From contig JAJKFJ010020964.1 of assembly GCA_027382625.1 (NCBI GenBank), forward strand, positions 1 to 22,099: a stretch of 22,099 nucleotides of DNA. Direction: 5' to 3'. Below are positions 1 to 9,957 of the stretch, one piece after another. Source of the stretch: Tetmemena sp. SeJ-2015 (Eukaryota > Ciliophora > Spirotrichea > Sporadotrichida > Oxytrichidae). A program made the position numbers and the translations under genes. Within the stretch, counting starts at the first letter, position 1. The number at the start of each line of letters is the position of its first letter. The notes beneath the pieces were generated by a model. It did no database searches. It had not been told where the DNA came from and saw only the letters and a program-made list of their open reading frames with translations.

Positions 1-68
1 TTTAGTTTTGTCCTAATTTTTGAAAACAAAAATTTTAAAAAAAAATTAGAATAAAGGGGCCCTTTTAA

Positions 69-1270
69 TGAAGTTATAGATGACTAGACCAGCTGAGATT
101 TAGAGAGCAGCTATTCTCAGCCAAGAATAATCTCTAATCTTTGATTTTGCAGATACCTAAATAAAGGAGCAAAGCATCTCAACATATTCTCTGATCTTAA
201 GATAAAGTCCTCAGCAAAGAAAGAAAATTCAACTAGACCAACGCAGACTAAAGCAATGTTGAACTTAGTACCCTTGCTTCTTGCTATGGCATATCCAAGG
301 TTGAACATGAAAAATAGGAAACTGGATGTGGATACACAAAGAGTATAGGAGGCAGCTCCCTAAGAGATTTCTACTCAAAAGCTCATATCTTTTCTTAAAG
401 TAAGTCAATGCTCCATTTGCTATAATCTTAATAGGTTAATTTGTTAATTAGTTTACAGGCAACAGTATAAAAATTGGAGCTGAAGTGAGAATTGAACCTG
501 AATCAGCATATAATCTATAGAGATATTCATATGATGTGGGCCCCACTCCCATCTCACAAGAGAGTCCCAACAAGAGTTTAGTCCTCAGGAAGTTTGGAGA
601 GATGAAGTTAGAACTTGCAATTAAGAAATAAGAGCCATAGAAGCAGCAGTTTTTACTCAGCTTCAGAGCTGTGATAAGCTATGATATCATCATAAGTAGC
701 AAGATAATTGAGTGCGGTTTTAACTCAGTGATTATTGAGAACTACATCTACTAGACTCTACTCTATTTGCGCACTGCCACAGAGATTCAAGGTGCAAGCA
801 TAGTGCCTCTAACGATCAGCGCAGTGAATCATAAATACTCAAGGATGCTTGAGACCATGAGAAAATTCAAAGCTGTGGTCCTCTTCAATGCAGCATATTC
901 AACATGGCTGAACTTAGTTGAGTCGCTGTTTTCACATGCGAAGAGCTATATGAAGATCCAGCAGATGCAGAACAAGTTATATATTCTTGAGCTCGATTTT
1001 AAGGCAGCAGCTTGTTAAAAATGTCACAGTGATTCTGAGTGCGAAGACTAAAGAGAGATGATAGTTTTGGGATGCAGGGGCATGAAGAAATGGCTGCAAA
1101 ATCTGCGCAAAGAGAAATAAGTGCATTTTTATATTTTTTCGCAGGCGAAAGCCCAAAAGACGCAGATAAATCTAAGTAAAAGAAATTTTAAAATAATCCA
1201 TTTTATTTTTGAAAAAGAAAAAGATGGGTTTTGGGGTTTGTGCATATTGGTAATAATTATATAATATTGA
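69..1270 (+). pseudogene. Decayed Tc1/mariner/IS630-type DDE transposase
   Basis: With TAA/TAG read as Gln, frame 3 from the ATG at 69 gives a helix-turn-helix-like N-terminus (RPAEIQRAAILSQEQS) that ends at a TGA near 262. Frame 2 is then open from about 308 to the TGA at 1268-1270. That frame shows the transposase core in order: an IEPES segment where a DES-type first acidic motif is expected, a strand resembling LLSFRAVISYDI, GFNSVIIENYI, then NHKYS, and finally AYSTWLNLVESLFSHAKSYM. The last matches the family's YSPxLNPIE block and keeps its Glu. The second catalytic Asp appears replaced (TISAVNHK), and at least one frameshift separates the N-terminal part from the core, so this copy looks inactive. 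In spirotrichs, related TBE-type Tc1/mariner elements are germline-limited; assignment to that subfamily is inference. No clear terminal inverted repeats were seen. Confidence 0.7.
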
Positions 1271-1648
1271 GTTATTTCCAGAAATCCTCTTATTTATTTT
1301 AAATAGCTGCGAAAAAAAAATTAAAAATGAAGCAATATTTTAGTTGAAAGTTAAAATGTGTTTGTTTCGTCGGGCAAAAAATATACAATAGATTTAAATT
1401 TTCAAGGTTTGCGGGGTGTAAATTTTAATTTTGGTAAAAAAATTCCCCCCAATTTTTAAATTAAGTTTAAAATTTTGATAATTTAATTTTTTAAATTTTT
1501 GATTTTTAAAAAATAAGATAAAATTTTTAAAATTAAAAAAGAAAAATTCAAAAACCCTATAATATTTTTTGTTTAAAAAACCCGACATTACAATTCCAAA
1601 TTATGGTAAAACGTGGGAGGGGTTTTTTAAAAGTTTAAACAGGGGAGA

Positions 1649-1711
1649 GGTCCCATGATCAGTGGTCTGGAATCGGATTTTTTTAAATATAATACGGGCT
1701 CGAATCCCACT
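1649..1711 (+). other. tRNA-like remnant (possible pseudo-tRNA)
   Basis: The segment begins with a string resembling the 5' end and A box of tRNA-Glu or tRNA-Gln genes (TGATCAGTGGTCTGG). Downstream is GGGCTCGAATCCC, one mismatch from the internal B box/T-arm consensus, with GGG pairing to CCC around a seven-base loop. I could not fold an acceptor stem, and the anticodon arm is an A/T run. It is probably a degraded or chance tRNA rather than a working gene. Confidence 0.25.
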
Positions 1712-2342
1712 TATTAAAAACTTATTTAAAATTTTAAAAAATTTTATTCTGATAACTAATAAAAAATCATATCCCCCTTAAAAGGTGGTTTTGATTATCC
1801 AAGGGGTTAAAAAAGACTTAAGCTCTTGGAAATGGGGGAAAAGACCATTACGACTGAAAAATCTAAAAGGGGGAAAAATGTCCAAAAAAATTGTAGATAT
1901 TTGGGCCGCGCTCCATTCCCGATCAATTTAAAAACTATAGCATTAAATTTATTTTTAAGGGGGATGTAATAATTAAACAAATGGGGTTATTTTTTTAATC
2001 TCTTTTTTTTAAACCCCGTTTAAATTTTTTAATACTAATATTTATAAAAATTTTCAATTTTTAAAAAAGGGGTTTTAAATAGAATACAAAGTTTTTTATT
2101 TAATTTCATTTTTGGGGAACTTAATAAAAACCTTTATTTTAAAATAATAAATATTAATTGTGTAAATTTAAAAATGATCCCCTTTAAATTAACTTTTCAA
2201 CAAAAAGAGATAATTTTGTTTTCCCTTTTTATTTTTTTTTTTCCCCCCAAATTAAATGATAGATTAGGAGAATTAAGCACCCTGCTAGGGTATATATATA
2301 ATAGGCTTTTATATCACCCACTAAAACACGCTCATAACTAGT

Positions 2343-2372
2343 GTGACCGGTCACTGATGCTCGTGTTAACAC
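2343..2372. repeat. Pair of perfect palindromes
   Basis: GTGACCGGTCAC (2343-2354) and GTGTTAACAC (2363-2372) are both perfect palindromes, eight bases apart, in an otherwise AT-rich stretch. Function is unknown; they could be protein-binding sites or a transposon-end remnant. Confidence 0.5.
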
Positions 2373-2598
2373 ATAAATTCAAATGTTAATTTCTGTGAAT
2401 TTGTGTCTATTATAACTCTATGCTGATATCTTTTTCATTAAAATTACAAGGATAAAAACTCTTAGAATTTAAGGGTTTAAAATTTTTAATATATTAAACT
2501 TGGCGCTTTGTTTTTTTAATTTTTTTTATAAAATTTTTTAAAAATTTTCATTTAAACTCAATTAAAAGTTCAATTATGTGTTCGAATAAAGAAAATTT

Positions 2599-5500
2599 AC
2601 TATATATGCCTACTACACTTTCTGGAAAAAGAATGTAACTGCTTAACCAAATAGTTTTACAGTTACACTTATTCCAGACTGTCTTTAGAATTAGATAAAT
2701 ATTAAAGATTAGGATTCTTTGCAAATTATCGTTTAAAATATATTGTCCTTATAGCCATAAATTTCACAAATTTTGCCAGTTTGCTTCTTTAAAATCCTGT
2801 TAAAGTATATAGAACTTGAAGTCTGCCATCCTCTAAGTTAGTACCTTAAGAGCTCCTTAAATGCTAAAGTAAGGCACAAAGTTAATTTTACAAAATAATT
2901 ATTATTTCAGCAATTTTAGGACTCTCTTATGGCACCTGCATTAGGATTATGAATTAATAACTAAAATAATTATACTGGGTAAGAGCCATGCTACTTAAAC
3001 AAAAGTAAAATTGGGATTATAGTAAGCATGAATAATTAAGGCTGAAACAGCAATAATATTAATAAATGAACTAAATATTTTTTAAAAAAGAATAACTATC
3101 AGGTGGGAAACTCAGCTTAAGAGATACAGTTTTAGGACTATTTTTAAATTCTTTATCCTTAATAATATTGCCCATCCACAAAATTTAAAAAATTAAAAAA
3201 AAGGGGTTTAAAAATTTTAAAATTTAATTTTAGTCAAGAAATTTAAGTATATTTAATTTAAGATAGGTACCTAAATTTTTTAAACGGGAGATATTTCAGT
3301 TACAGTAGATCAAAAAATTAAAATTAAAAATTTAAAATTTAAAAAATATTATTTTTTTTCTGGAAATATATTAATTTAAAAAGTAAAGATTAATTTTTTT
3401 CTCTCAAAAAGGGTTTATAAACATATATTTTTGTTTAAGAAATATTTAAAATGATATTATTTCAAATAAAACCTCATAACTTAAACAATTATACGTTGTA
3501 TAATAAGCTGTTAATTAATAAACTTATGACTAATTGTTTTTGAGTCTTAATTAAATTTTTCAAAAATGGCCCAAATTATTAAATTTGAATTAAATTTTTT
3601 CTTTTAAAAAAATTTTTTTTTAAAATTTTTAAACCAATTTTTTTTTTTGGATGCAAGCAAACTATCAGTCTATAGTAAAGATGTAAATTCAGCCCAAACT
3701 TATTATTTAAAAATAAATCTTATCAGATAAGTCTAATAGCAAAATTAGATGCTATCTCCTCGGCTAAATTTATTTTACATTACAGATCAAAATAACTATA
3801 TCGATAGATTGTTCTACAATTGCTGTTGCAATAACTTAGTCTAAAAGTCCTTATTCTCCATGGAGTATTGATACTCTTGTCATCGAGAATTTTCAGAATA
3901 AACAGTCCATCCTTTCTCTTAATGAATATATAGATATTCCCTCAGGTAAAAAAAAAAGTTCCCTTGTTCTTTTTAAAAGTTTAATTAAAAATTTTTAAAA
4001 AATTGTAAATTTAATTTAAAAGGATGAGATAAATTTTTGGGAACCAAGGGGAAAACCTTTTTCAGACCTTTTTTTAAAATTTAAAAAAATGCCTTTAAAA
4101 AAAAAATTAAAAAAGGGTCGGGGTTCATAATTTGTTTTACTTCCTTTCAAAATTAGTTATTCTACTTCATGTAATAGCATCACTTTCACACCGAAAGCTA
4201 TTGATGATATAGAATATTACTTAGACGATCCTCCTCTATCTATGGAGCTGACTTGGGATCTATCGGTTCCTGCTTGCAAGTTTTTCTTCTTTTAATTTTC
4301 CTGAAATACTCTATAGATGTCAGTGATTAATAATCAAGTTCGCTGCTTACCATCCAAGATAATACTCTCAAAACAGTAAGCACTATCGCCGAAAGTGATA
4401 TTATCTTTTTCTAATTATATTGGAGACAATAAGAATTACCAACTCGAAGGATATATTTTAGTGAAAGAGAAATATAGCAATATTCATTTAATCTAGCTAA
4501 AAAAAATTTATGAAAACTATGCAATAAGTGCTGACACAATTTGTAAATTTTAGACTAAGTGTTAAAGAATCTTGCTAAATAATTAAGTACGTAGACACTG
4601 ACATGAATTTAAATCCCAAGTATTCTTGTGTGGAGGGTGAGACTTGTCAAATATTTTTATTTTCTAATACAATACAACCCGATAGGAGATCCTACAAATG
4701 GCAAATGCGGAATAGTTTAATACAAAATAACTTGTTATGAGTCAAATATAGAAGTTTAATGTTCATCATGGGGGTAAAAGAATAGGAAAATTTGAGATTT
4801 CTTGATTTTAACTATGATTTAAAAAAAAAAAGGGCCCTTTAAAAAAAAATTAAATTTCCCTTTTACTTTTTTTCACAACAGCAAAAAAATAAAAAATCTT
4901 TTTATAAACTATTTTAAAAAACTTTAAAAAATTTAAAATTTAGTTGCTAATTTTAAAGAGACCCCAACTCCAAAAATTCCCAAAATGTTAAATAATTTAA
5001 AGTTATTTTTAAAACATATAACTTTCAAAAGTTAAACTATATCTTTGAGCAGTTTTTATGATGTGAAAAGGGGTGCCAAAAACTTTTATTTTTAACTTCA
5101 AAAAATTTTAATACCCGAGGAAAATTGGTATGAGGTATTTTAATCAAATCTCTCATTGAAAAGGGAGAAGCAACATTTTCTTTTTTAAAGAAAATGAAAA
5201 TTTTTTCTTTTAAAAATAAAAAAAATTTAAAAAATCAAACTCTAAAGAAGTTTAATTTTAAGATTGTTTCGATGGAGAATAAATTTTTTCAATATTTGCA
5301 CGAACTGAATAAAACCTTCCTTCTAATTCTTTGGATATAAAAATTCAATTTGTTTGTTTAAACTTGGCAGCTCCCAAAATTTTTGGTTCCTCTCAAAGAT
5401 TTTTCTATCGAAGCTTTTGGAAAAATTTATATTAAAAAAATTTTAAAATTAAAATTAAATTTCCCCAATAATTAAAAAAACCCCCTTGAAATTTTTATAT

Positions 5501-8500
5501 AATTTATTATACATTCATAATGTTAATTATAGTAATTCGAGATAGATAGAGTTTCCAAATAAGATAGACTTGGACGGCGATAAAGTAAAAGTAGTAATCT
5601 ATTAAATGGGTTTAGGATATCCAATTATTGAAAATCCCTATCCAAACTTATTAATCGGTGCTCCAGAAGATGTCCTAATTATATTATGTATAAAGCATGA
5701 GCTTCAAAATTCGAGTCACTCTCATTGATGACAATTTATTTAATCCTTCCCCTAAAAGTACAAGGTTTATTTAATAAGATAATTATATAGGTACTGGTAG
5801 ACTATAAAGATAAAGGGAATAATTCCAAACTAAACGGATGAAAATTAAAACGAAGATGATGGAGAGGAATCCAATGGAGAAGAATCTTAATATCTTAAAG
5901 TATACATTTGAAAAATTTCACTAGAAGGTCTTGTTACTTTAAAATTCGCAGAGAATTTCATCTCCTTAATTGAAAATTGAATTAATTTAAATAATTTTAT
6001 TTAAACAAGGAAATAAACTCTAGGATTTTAGAACTAAAGATACTAAGTCGGAAAAATAGGTAGGTGAAAGCAATTAATTTTGAATGGACTTTTTTCGGGA
6101 ATACAAAATTTAGGTTTTTTTGCAAAACCTGACTCGTATCTTAATTTGTAAGCTTACTTGTAAATCGTTTAATAATAAAATAGAGCGAAGATATTCTGCA
6201 AATAACTTTTCTTAGACAAGAAGTCTTCAGATCCTAATCAGGCTCAAAATTAGTGCAAAAGAAACTTAAACTATTCAAGGTCATGCCTTCTCAATTAAGA
6301 GATGACGGTAAATTAAATTCGCTAAATTTATCTTTATAGACCTTTCAGACGTTCTCAAAGAAGTTCGCGATGACTTAATGCTTGGTCTGAGTGCAGTTGT
6401 TTATGGATCAATGGCAACTAATATAATTCTCTCTTCTTCGCTTTAGTAGATCTGGGGAATGATAGATGTTGTACAATTTCTCGTCCACCTCCCGCTCGTC
6501 AATTCTAACTTCCCTGCAAACGCAATCTACTTCTATTAAACTCTCATGGACTTATCGTCATTCGATGTGATTCCAAGTGCTTTAATCGAAAACTCTATTA
6601 TAAATTATATATGTTTGATATACCTGATGATACTGAGGTTCCTGATAATTTTTAACTCATGGATATCTTTACAATTCCTAATGCTTTTATTATCACATCC
6701 TATTTAAAACGTTACGACTACATGGTTTTAATATTTGTTATTCTTAACTAAATACGATAAGTGCCCGGTTTTGAAAATTGAAAATTTTTAATTTACATTC
6801 CTAATATTTTACTTTACTTTACTTTACTTTACTTTACTTTTTAAAAAAAATTTCGACGGGACTAATACTATTTTAAATCTAGGCAGCATGTAAAAATAAA
6901 AAAAAGTTTTTCTATTTCATCGGACTAGCCTCTGTTTCGATATTTGCTCTTGTCTTAAGTTTGTATTCAAAGAAAATAGCGATGTAAGAAATAATTTGGT
7001 CTTAATTAATTTAGAATCGGTTTCATTTATGCAAAGATTGCAAAGGATTTATTCTTCAACACAATTTTAATAAATTTTGAGAACGTTTCTGGAAGGCTAT
7101 TTTGAGGTATCTATAGCATGTTTGCTAAGCATATAAGATTTATTTTTAGATTATCAATAAAGGAATTCAACAGAGATATTTTCACTATGTTTAGCATTTG
7201 TGCTTTTGATTTGCTCATTTGCAATGCCTGTAATGTTTGTAGCTTTTATAATGAAGGGAAATATCAATTTACAAGATGATAAAATAACTGAGTAGATTGG
7301 AACTCTATATGAAAACCTTAAGATAGACTCACCACGTAGAAATCTTAACCTGATTATATATGTATAAATAAAAAGAGTAATTAAATAGTCAAATTTATAT
7401 CAACATTAAGCTTTATCCAAGAGAAGAATCAAAGACGTTAGTTTAAATTATTTGAATTTAATAAAGAGTAAAAATAATTCCACTGACAAGAAATTATAGG
7501 ATCACACTACAAAGGGAAGATAGTTTTTTGAGTATTATACTTCAAGATAACTTTGCAACTTTCTTGATAAAAATTTTGCTTTATATTTAATTAAATTTAA
7601 ATGTTCCCTTTTGGGAAAGTTTACTCCTGTGTAATGGTATCATGAGAAATATTTTTAAAAAACTGATTAAATAATTAAAAACAATTTTTCAGCTAATATT
7701 CCTTATTCGAAGATTATGGTTTAGCTCTATTGTGATTTATTAAAAGGACTCTCCTGTTTAAAAATATTTTCTAATTTTAATCTTTGATACTTTAAAGCTT
7801 GTTAATTTGCATCTATCTGCTTTTAGTGAAAATTAAAATGATTAAGAATTTAGAGTGAAGCCTTTTAAGGAGCCTGAAATAAATACTTTGGAGATATTCA
7901 ATGAAGGATGCATCTTATTAGCTTGCTACTGCTTGATAGCTTTCTCTGATTACTAGTAGGACCCAGATATCCAGTAAATAATTATAGTATAATTTCGGTT
8001 GGATATTAATATTCTTGACTCTTTTTAATATTTCCATTAACTTCTACATCATACTTAAAGAGCTTTTTAGTTCAATCAAGGAAATATAAATATTATATTT
8101 GTTTTTTAAATATTATAGACCTTAAAAAGGATACTTAAATCCGAAGAGATCAAAGTGTTTAAGAAATTACGATAATGTAAGTCCTGCTCTAAACACATTC
8201 TATTTATAACTTTAAACTCATAATTTGTTTTTTAATATTTTTAAAGCACTGATTAAGGTTTAAAACTTATAAAGGTGATAAAAATAACATGCTTTAAAAA
8301 CAATTATAGTTATTTTATATAAGCAAATATTATATAATATAAAAATAAAAAATATTTTAAAAAGATTTAATCTATTTTTATTGGAAAGTGTTGATCACTT
8401 TAGGCTCAAATTAAATAAAATATTATCAAAATTTAAAAAAGCAAAAATCCTACAAAAAACCTCCAGTGATATTAATTTTTCATAATTAATCGTAAGGAAG

Positions 8501-9957
8501 AAAATTCAGATGATGATCAGAAAAGTTATTCCAATAAAAAAGGCTTAATTAGTTTAAAGAGAACTTCAACGATCAAAAGATAGTCACTTAAATCTTAAAA
8601 ACATCCCTCTAAAAAAGTAATTAAATATTTAAAGGATGTCACATAAATCAGATTTAAAGATCGTCAAGGCCGTTTCATCCTCTGGAAAACATTGACAATT
8701 TTAATTTTATGGGGCTATTTTTCAAAATTTCTAAAATACAACTATTCAAATATAAAGATAATTTTGGATTATATCTTGCTAAATTTATTCTCTAAAATAT
8801 TTCCCAAGAAATTCTTAGATTGATAAATTGTTCAAATTCATTGAATTAAAATTTGATATAAAATTATACATTTTGGTGCCTGATGGTTAAAATGAAAATT
8901 TGAATTAACTTAAATAATAAACTATAAATTTAGTTGCCCTATAAGTGCAAGCCATGCAGCACTATATTAATTTCATATCTTATTTATACTTAGCATAATT
9001 TGTTTTACTCCATCATTTTAAGAGGATCTCAGAATAAAAGCCTACCAAAAAAGAATTTTTGCTCTAAATATACTTCAATTGGCATATTTTAATTTTATAT
9101 TTGACTCAGCTATAATTTCATTTCTCATTCAATTCATAAATAGAGATTATAGACAAAATAATAAATTTGCTAATTTTTCCCTAAACATTAATTCTTTACA
9201 ACAAAAACCTCATTTAAGAATTAAAAAAAATAAAAATAAAAATTATCTTAAAATGGTTCCCAGCCATTTTTAAACAAAATGCGAAAAACCCAAAATCTTA
9301 AAATTTTGCTAAACTGAAGCCTTACCATAAGAGGAATATCAATAAAAAACAAAACAAAAATTATGTTTCTCATTTAATTAATGCAATTACTTAAAATTTA
9401 AGAGAAAAAATAAAATATTGTGGATTCAGAGTAGAAAATACACGACAAAAAGAAAATTGATATGGGAATGATTTCTAATTGTCAAGAAATGGAGTCCACA
9501 AAGAAGTCTAATGATTTCATTCTTGATCTTGAATTTATTTTAAACTGAAAACATAATGGATGATATAAATGACTGTGAAAATTTCTAGAGAGAAGGTTTC
9601 GATAACGACTAGCTCTCATTAAACTCCAATGAGGAGTGCGATCATTTTGAACCTTAAAATCTATTAAGATAATTCGATTTTGATTTCCATAGTAAAAATG
9701 AAATATTTAACAAGCTTAGAGAGCAATAAAACCTTGACTTTATTTTCTCAGAGAAAAATAATACTCGCTAGAAAAAGATAATCAAACCAACCAACAAAAA
9801 TAAGTCTCTAAAACCTAGAAAGAAGTAAAATATTTTCAATGACTTGAAAAGCAATAAAAAAGATATTTATAATCTTGAAGGAACTAATGATTCATCGTTA
9901 TCATAATAACCATGGTTTACTTTCAGAAATGCATAATCTAACCAAAAATATAACTGA
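2599..9957 (+). CDS. Gene 1: large Ig/cadherin-like repeat membrane protein, 5'-incomplete and interrupted
   Basis: Scattered coding segments (TAA/TAG = Gln) read in one direction as one known ciliate protein type: extracellular Cys-containing Ig/cadherin-like repeats, a conserved multi-pass membrane region and a charged cytoplasmic tail. Repeat segments are visible at about 2599-2950 (QPNSFTVTLIPDC), 3650-3720 (ASKLSVYSKDVNSAQTYYL), 3783-3945, 4167-4440, 4430-4590, 4620-4770 and 5550-5990 (KIDLDGDKVKVVIYQMG, then RVTLIDDNLFNPSPKST). The membrane module runs from about 6340 to 8100 and the tail to the TGA at 9955-9957. The beginning of the protein is not seen. Segments are separated by AT-rich blocks, probably IESs, plus small frame breaks, including an in-frame TGA near 5917. 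The protein is presumably at the cell surface with unknown ligand. It could be a functional germline locus, needing DNA rearrangement, or a decaying copy. Confidence 0.65.
3175..3648. other. AT-rich interrupting block in gene 1
   Basis: Almost pure A/T runs with a few G4 runs, lying between repeat-domain coding segments ending near 2950 and resuming near 3650 with ASKLSVYSKD. No coding frame is supported inside. It is likely an IES or several, but I could not find a convincing pointer pair. Confidence 0.45.
3942..4169 (+). other. Candidate IES, pointer TCA (225 bp)
   Basis: TCA occurs at 3942-3944 and 4167-4169. Removing 225 bp (one copy plus interior) joins NEYIDIPS to CNSITFTPKAID in the same frame. 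That places a Cys next to a Thr-Pro strand, as in the other repeats of this protein. The interior is homopolymer-rich with long A/T and G4 runs. Three bases is a weak pointer, so the exact ends are uncertain. Confidence 0.4.
4790..5515. other. AT-rich interrupting block in gene 1
   Basis: About 725 bp of A/T-dominated sequence with A11, G4 and C4-C5 runs. It separates a Cys-containing repeat segment (GDPTNGKCGIVQYKITCYES, ending near 4770) from the next repeat (IDLDGDKVKVV, from about 5555). No coding frame is supported inside. It is probably eliminated germline DNA; its boundaries are not resolved. Confidence 0.45.
5763..5792 (+). other. Short excised segment: 26-nt intron or IES with pointer AGGT
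   Basis: Removing 26 bases joins NPSPKST to a segment reading RYWQTIKIKGIIPNQTDENQ, restoring frame. The segment 5765-5790 begins GT and ends TATAG, as a tiny spliceosomal intron would. It is equally bounded by the direct repeat AGGT (5763-5766 and 5789-5792), as an IES would be. Both give the same product, so sequence alone cannot decide. Confidence 0.45.
6304..6341 (+). other. Short excised segment: 32-nt intron or 35-bp IES with pointer GAC
   Basis: The stretch 6308-6339 starts GTAAAT and ends TTATAG, a good short intron. Removing it joins QLRDD to DLSDVLKEVRDDL in frame. A GAC repeat (6304-6306 and 6339-6341) would instead allow a 35-bp IES, giving one fewer Asp. Confidence 0.5.
6811..6840 (+). 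repeat. ACTTT pentanucleotide microsatellite (6 copies)
   Basis: Six exact ACTTT units. They lie in a non-coding gap of gene 1 between the NFQLMDIF and NLGSM landmarks, and so inside a presumed eliminated segment of roughly 6665-6850. Confidence 0.85.
6984..7014 (+). other. Probable 31-nt spliceosomal intron
   Basis: It begins GTAAGA and ends ATTTAG. Its removal joins SLYSKKIA to IIGFIYAKIAKDLFFN in frame, matching gene 2's spacing around the FFN motif. A 2-bp AT repeat at the edges could also be read as a minimal pointer, but the splice-site match is better. Confidence 0.55.
7063..7078 (+). other. Ultra-short candidate IES, 10 bp, pointer AATTTT
   Basis: AATTTT occurs at 7063-7068 and 7073-7078. 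Removing 10 bases restores frame between KDLFFNTI and LRTFLEGYFEVS. The joined segment aligns without gaps to gene 2's IFFNAFLRSILKGYLNF, so the 10-bp excess is precise. It could also be a small duplication-type mutation. Confidence 0.55.
7340..7690. other. Unassigned interruption in gene 1
   Basis: It separates GTLYENLKIDSPRR from IFLIRRLWFSS, which are close neighbours in this protein family. All three frames are short or lack family resemblance here. It is probably one or more eliminated segments; boundaries are not determined. Confidence 0.35.
8110..9957 (+). other. Gene 1 cytoplasmic tail segments
   Basis: After the last membrane helix, coding-like sequence appears in three pieces. The first ends with a Lys/Arg-rich stretch (CLRNYDNVSP, about 8180), followed by a GTAAGT and an AT-rich gap. 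The second runs from about 8482 to 8690 (RKEENSDDDQKSYSNKKG, then basic). The third starts near 9466 and runs from an ATG at 9556 to the TGA at 9955-9957. It is acidic, Asn-rich and charged (SNEECDHFEPQNLL, IFSEKNNTRQKKI, YNLEGTNDSSLS). A one-base frame break lies near 9548. The stretch between about 8700 and 9430 has no supported coding. The third piece could instead be a small separate gene of 134 codons. Confidence 0.5.
8700..9430. other. AT-rich gap, nothing recognised
   Basis: I see no family-like coding segment, RNA gene or repeat pair here. It lies between two pieces of the putative gene 1 tail and may be an IES. Confidence 0.4.

Larger units (their letters stand above)
1190..2590. other. 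Non-genic AT-rich, homopolymer-rich block
   Basis: About 1.4 kb without a convincing coding frame on either strand. The sequence is dominated by long A and T runs with scattered G4-G5 and C4-C6 runs. The same texture recurs in the gaps of gene 1 but is almost absent from the right half of the window. It may be eliminated germline DNA, or poorly resolved low-complexity consensus. Embedded are a tRNA-like stretch (1649-1711) and two palindromes (2343-2372). Confidence 0.6.
6340..8100 (+). other. Gene 1 conserved multi-pass membrane module
   Basis: This module is strongly conserved among ciliate members of the family. Visible landmarks are IWGMIDVVQFLVHLPL with NFPANAIYF (about 6450-6530), a Phe-Asp-Ile-Pro segment, NFQLMDIF (about 6650), NLGSM (6876-6890), a membrane helix FIGLASVSIFALVLSLY (about 6916-6966), KIAKDLFFN (about 7035-7060), FLEGYFEVSIACLLSI (about 7083-7130), a helix VLLICSFAMPVMFVAFIMKG with GTLYENL, IFLIRRLWFSSIVIY (about 7700-7740), EIFNEGCILLACYCLIAFSD (about 7890-7950) and WILIFLTLFNISINF (about 8000-8050). 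The order and spacing match gene 2 in opposite orientation. Several 1-4 nt frame breaks occur; one near 7975-7990 is repaired by removing four bases (TAAA between two TAA copies), which also equalises length with gene 2. Confidence 0.7.

Noticed and set aside
117..308. Minus-strand 63-codon frame
   Set aside because: It lies opposite the helix-turn-helix-like start of the transposase and has no recognisable features.
1394..1588. Minus-strand 64-codon frame rich in Phe, Lys and Asn
   Set aside because: It is a translation of A/T homopolymers.
2600..2880. Long minus-strand open frame
   Set aside because: With only TGA as stop, such frames arise by chance; the plus strand carries the repeat-domain signature QPNSFTVTLIPDC.
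9079..9273. Plus-strand 64-codon frame
   Set aside because: Low-complexity AT-rich composition with no family resemblance, in a probable eliminated gap.
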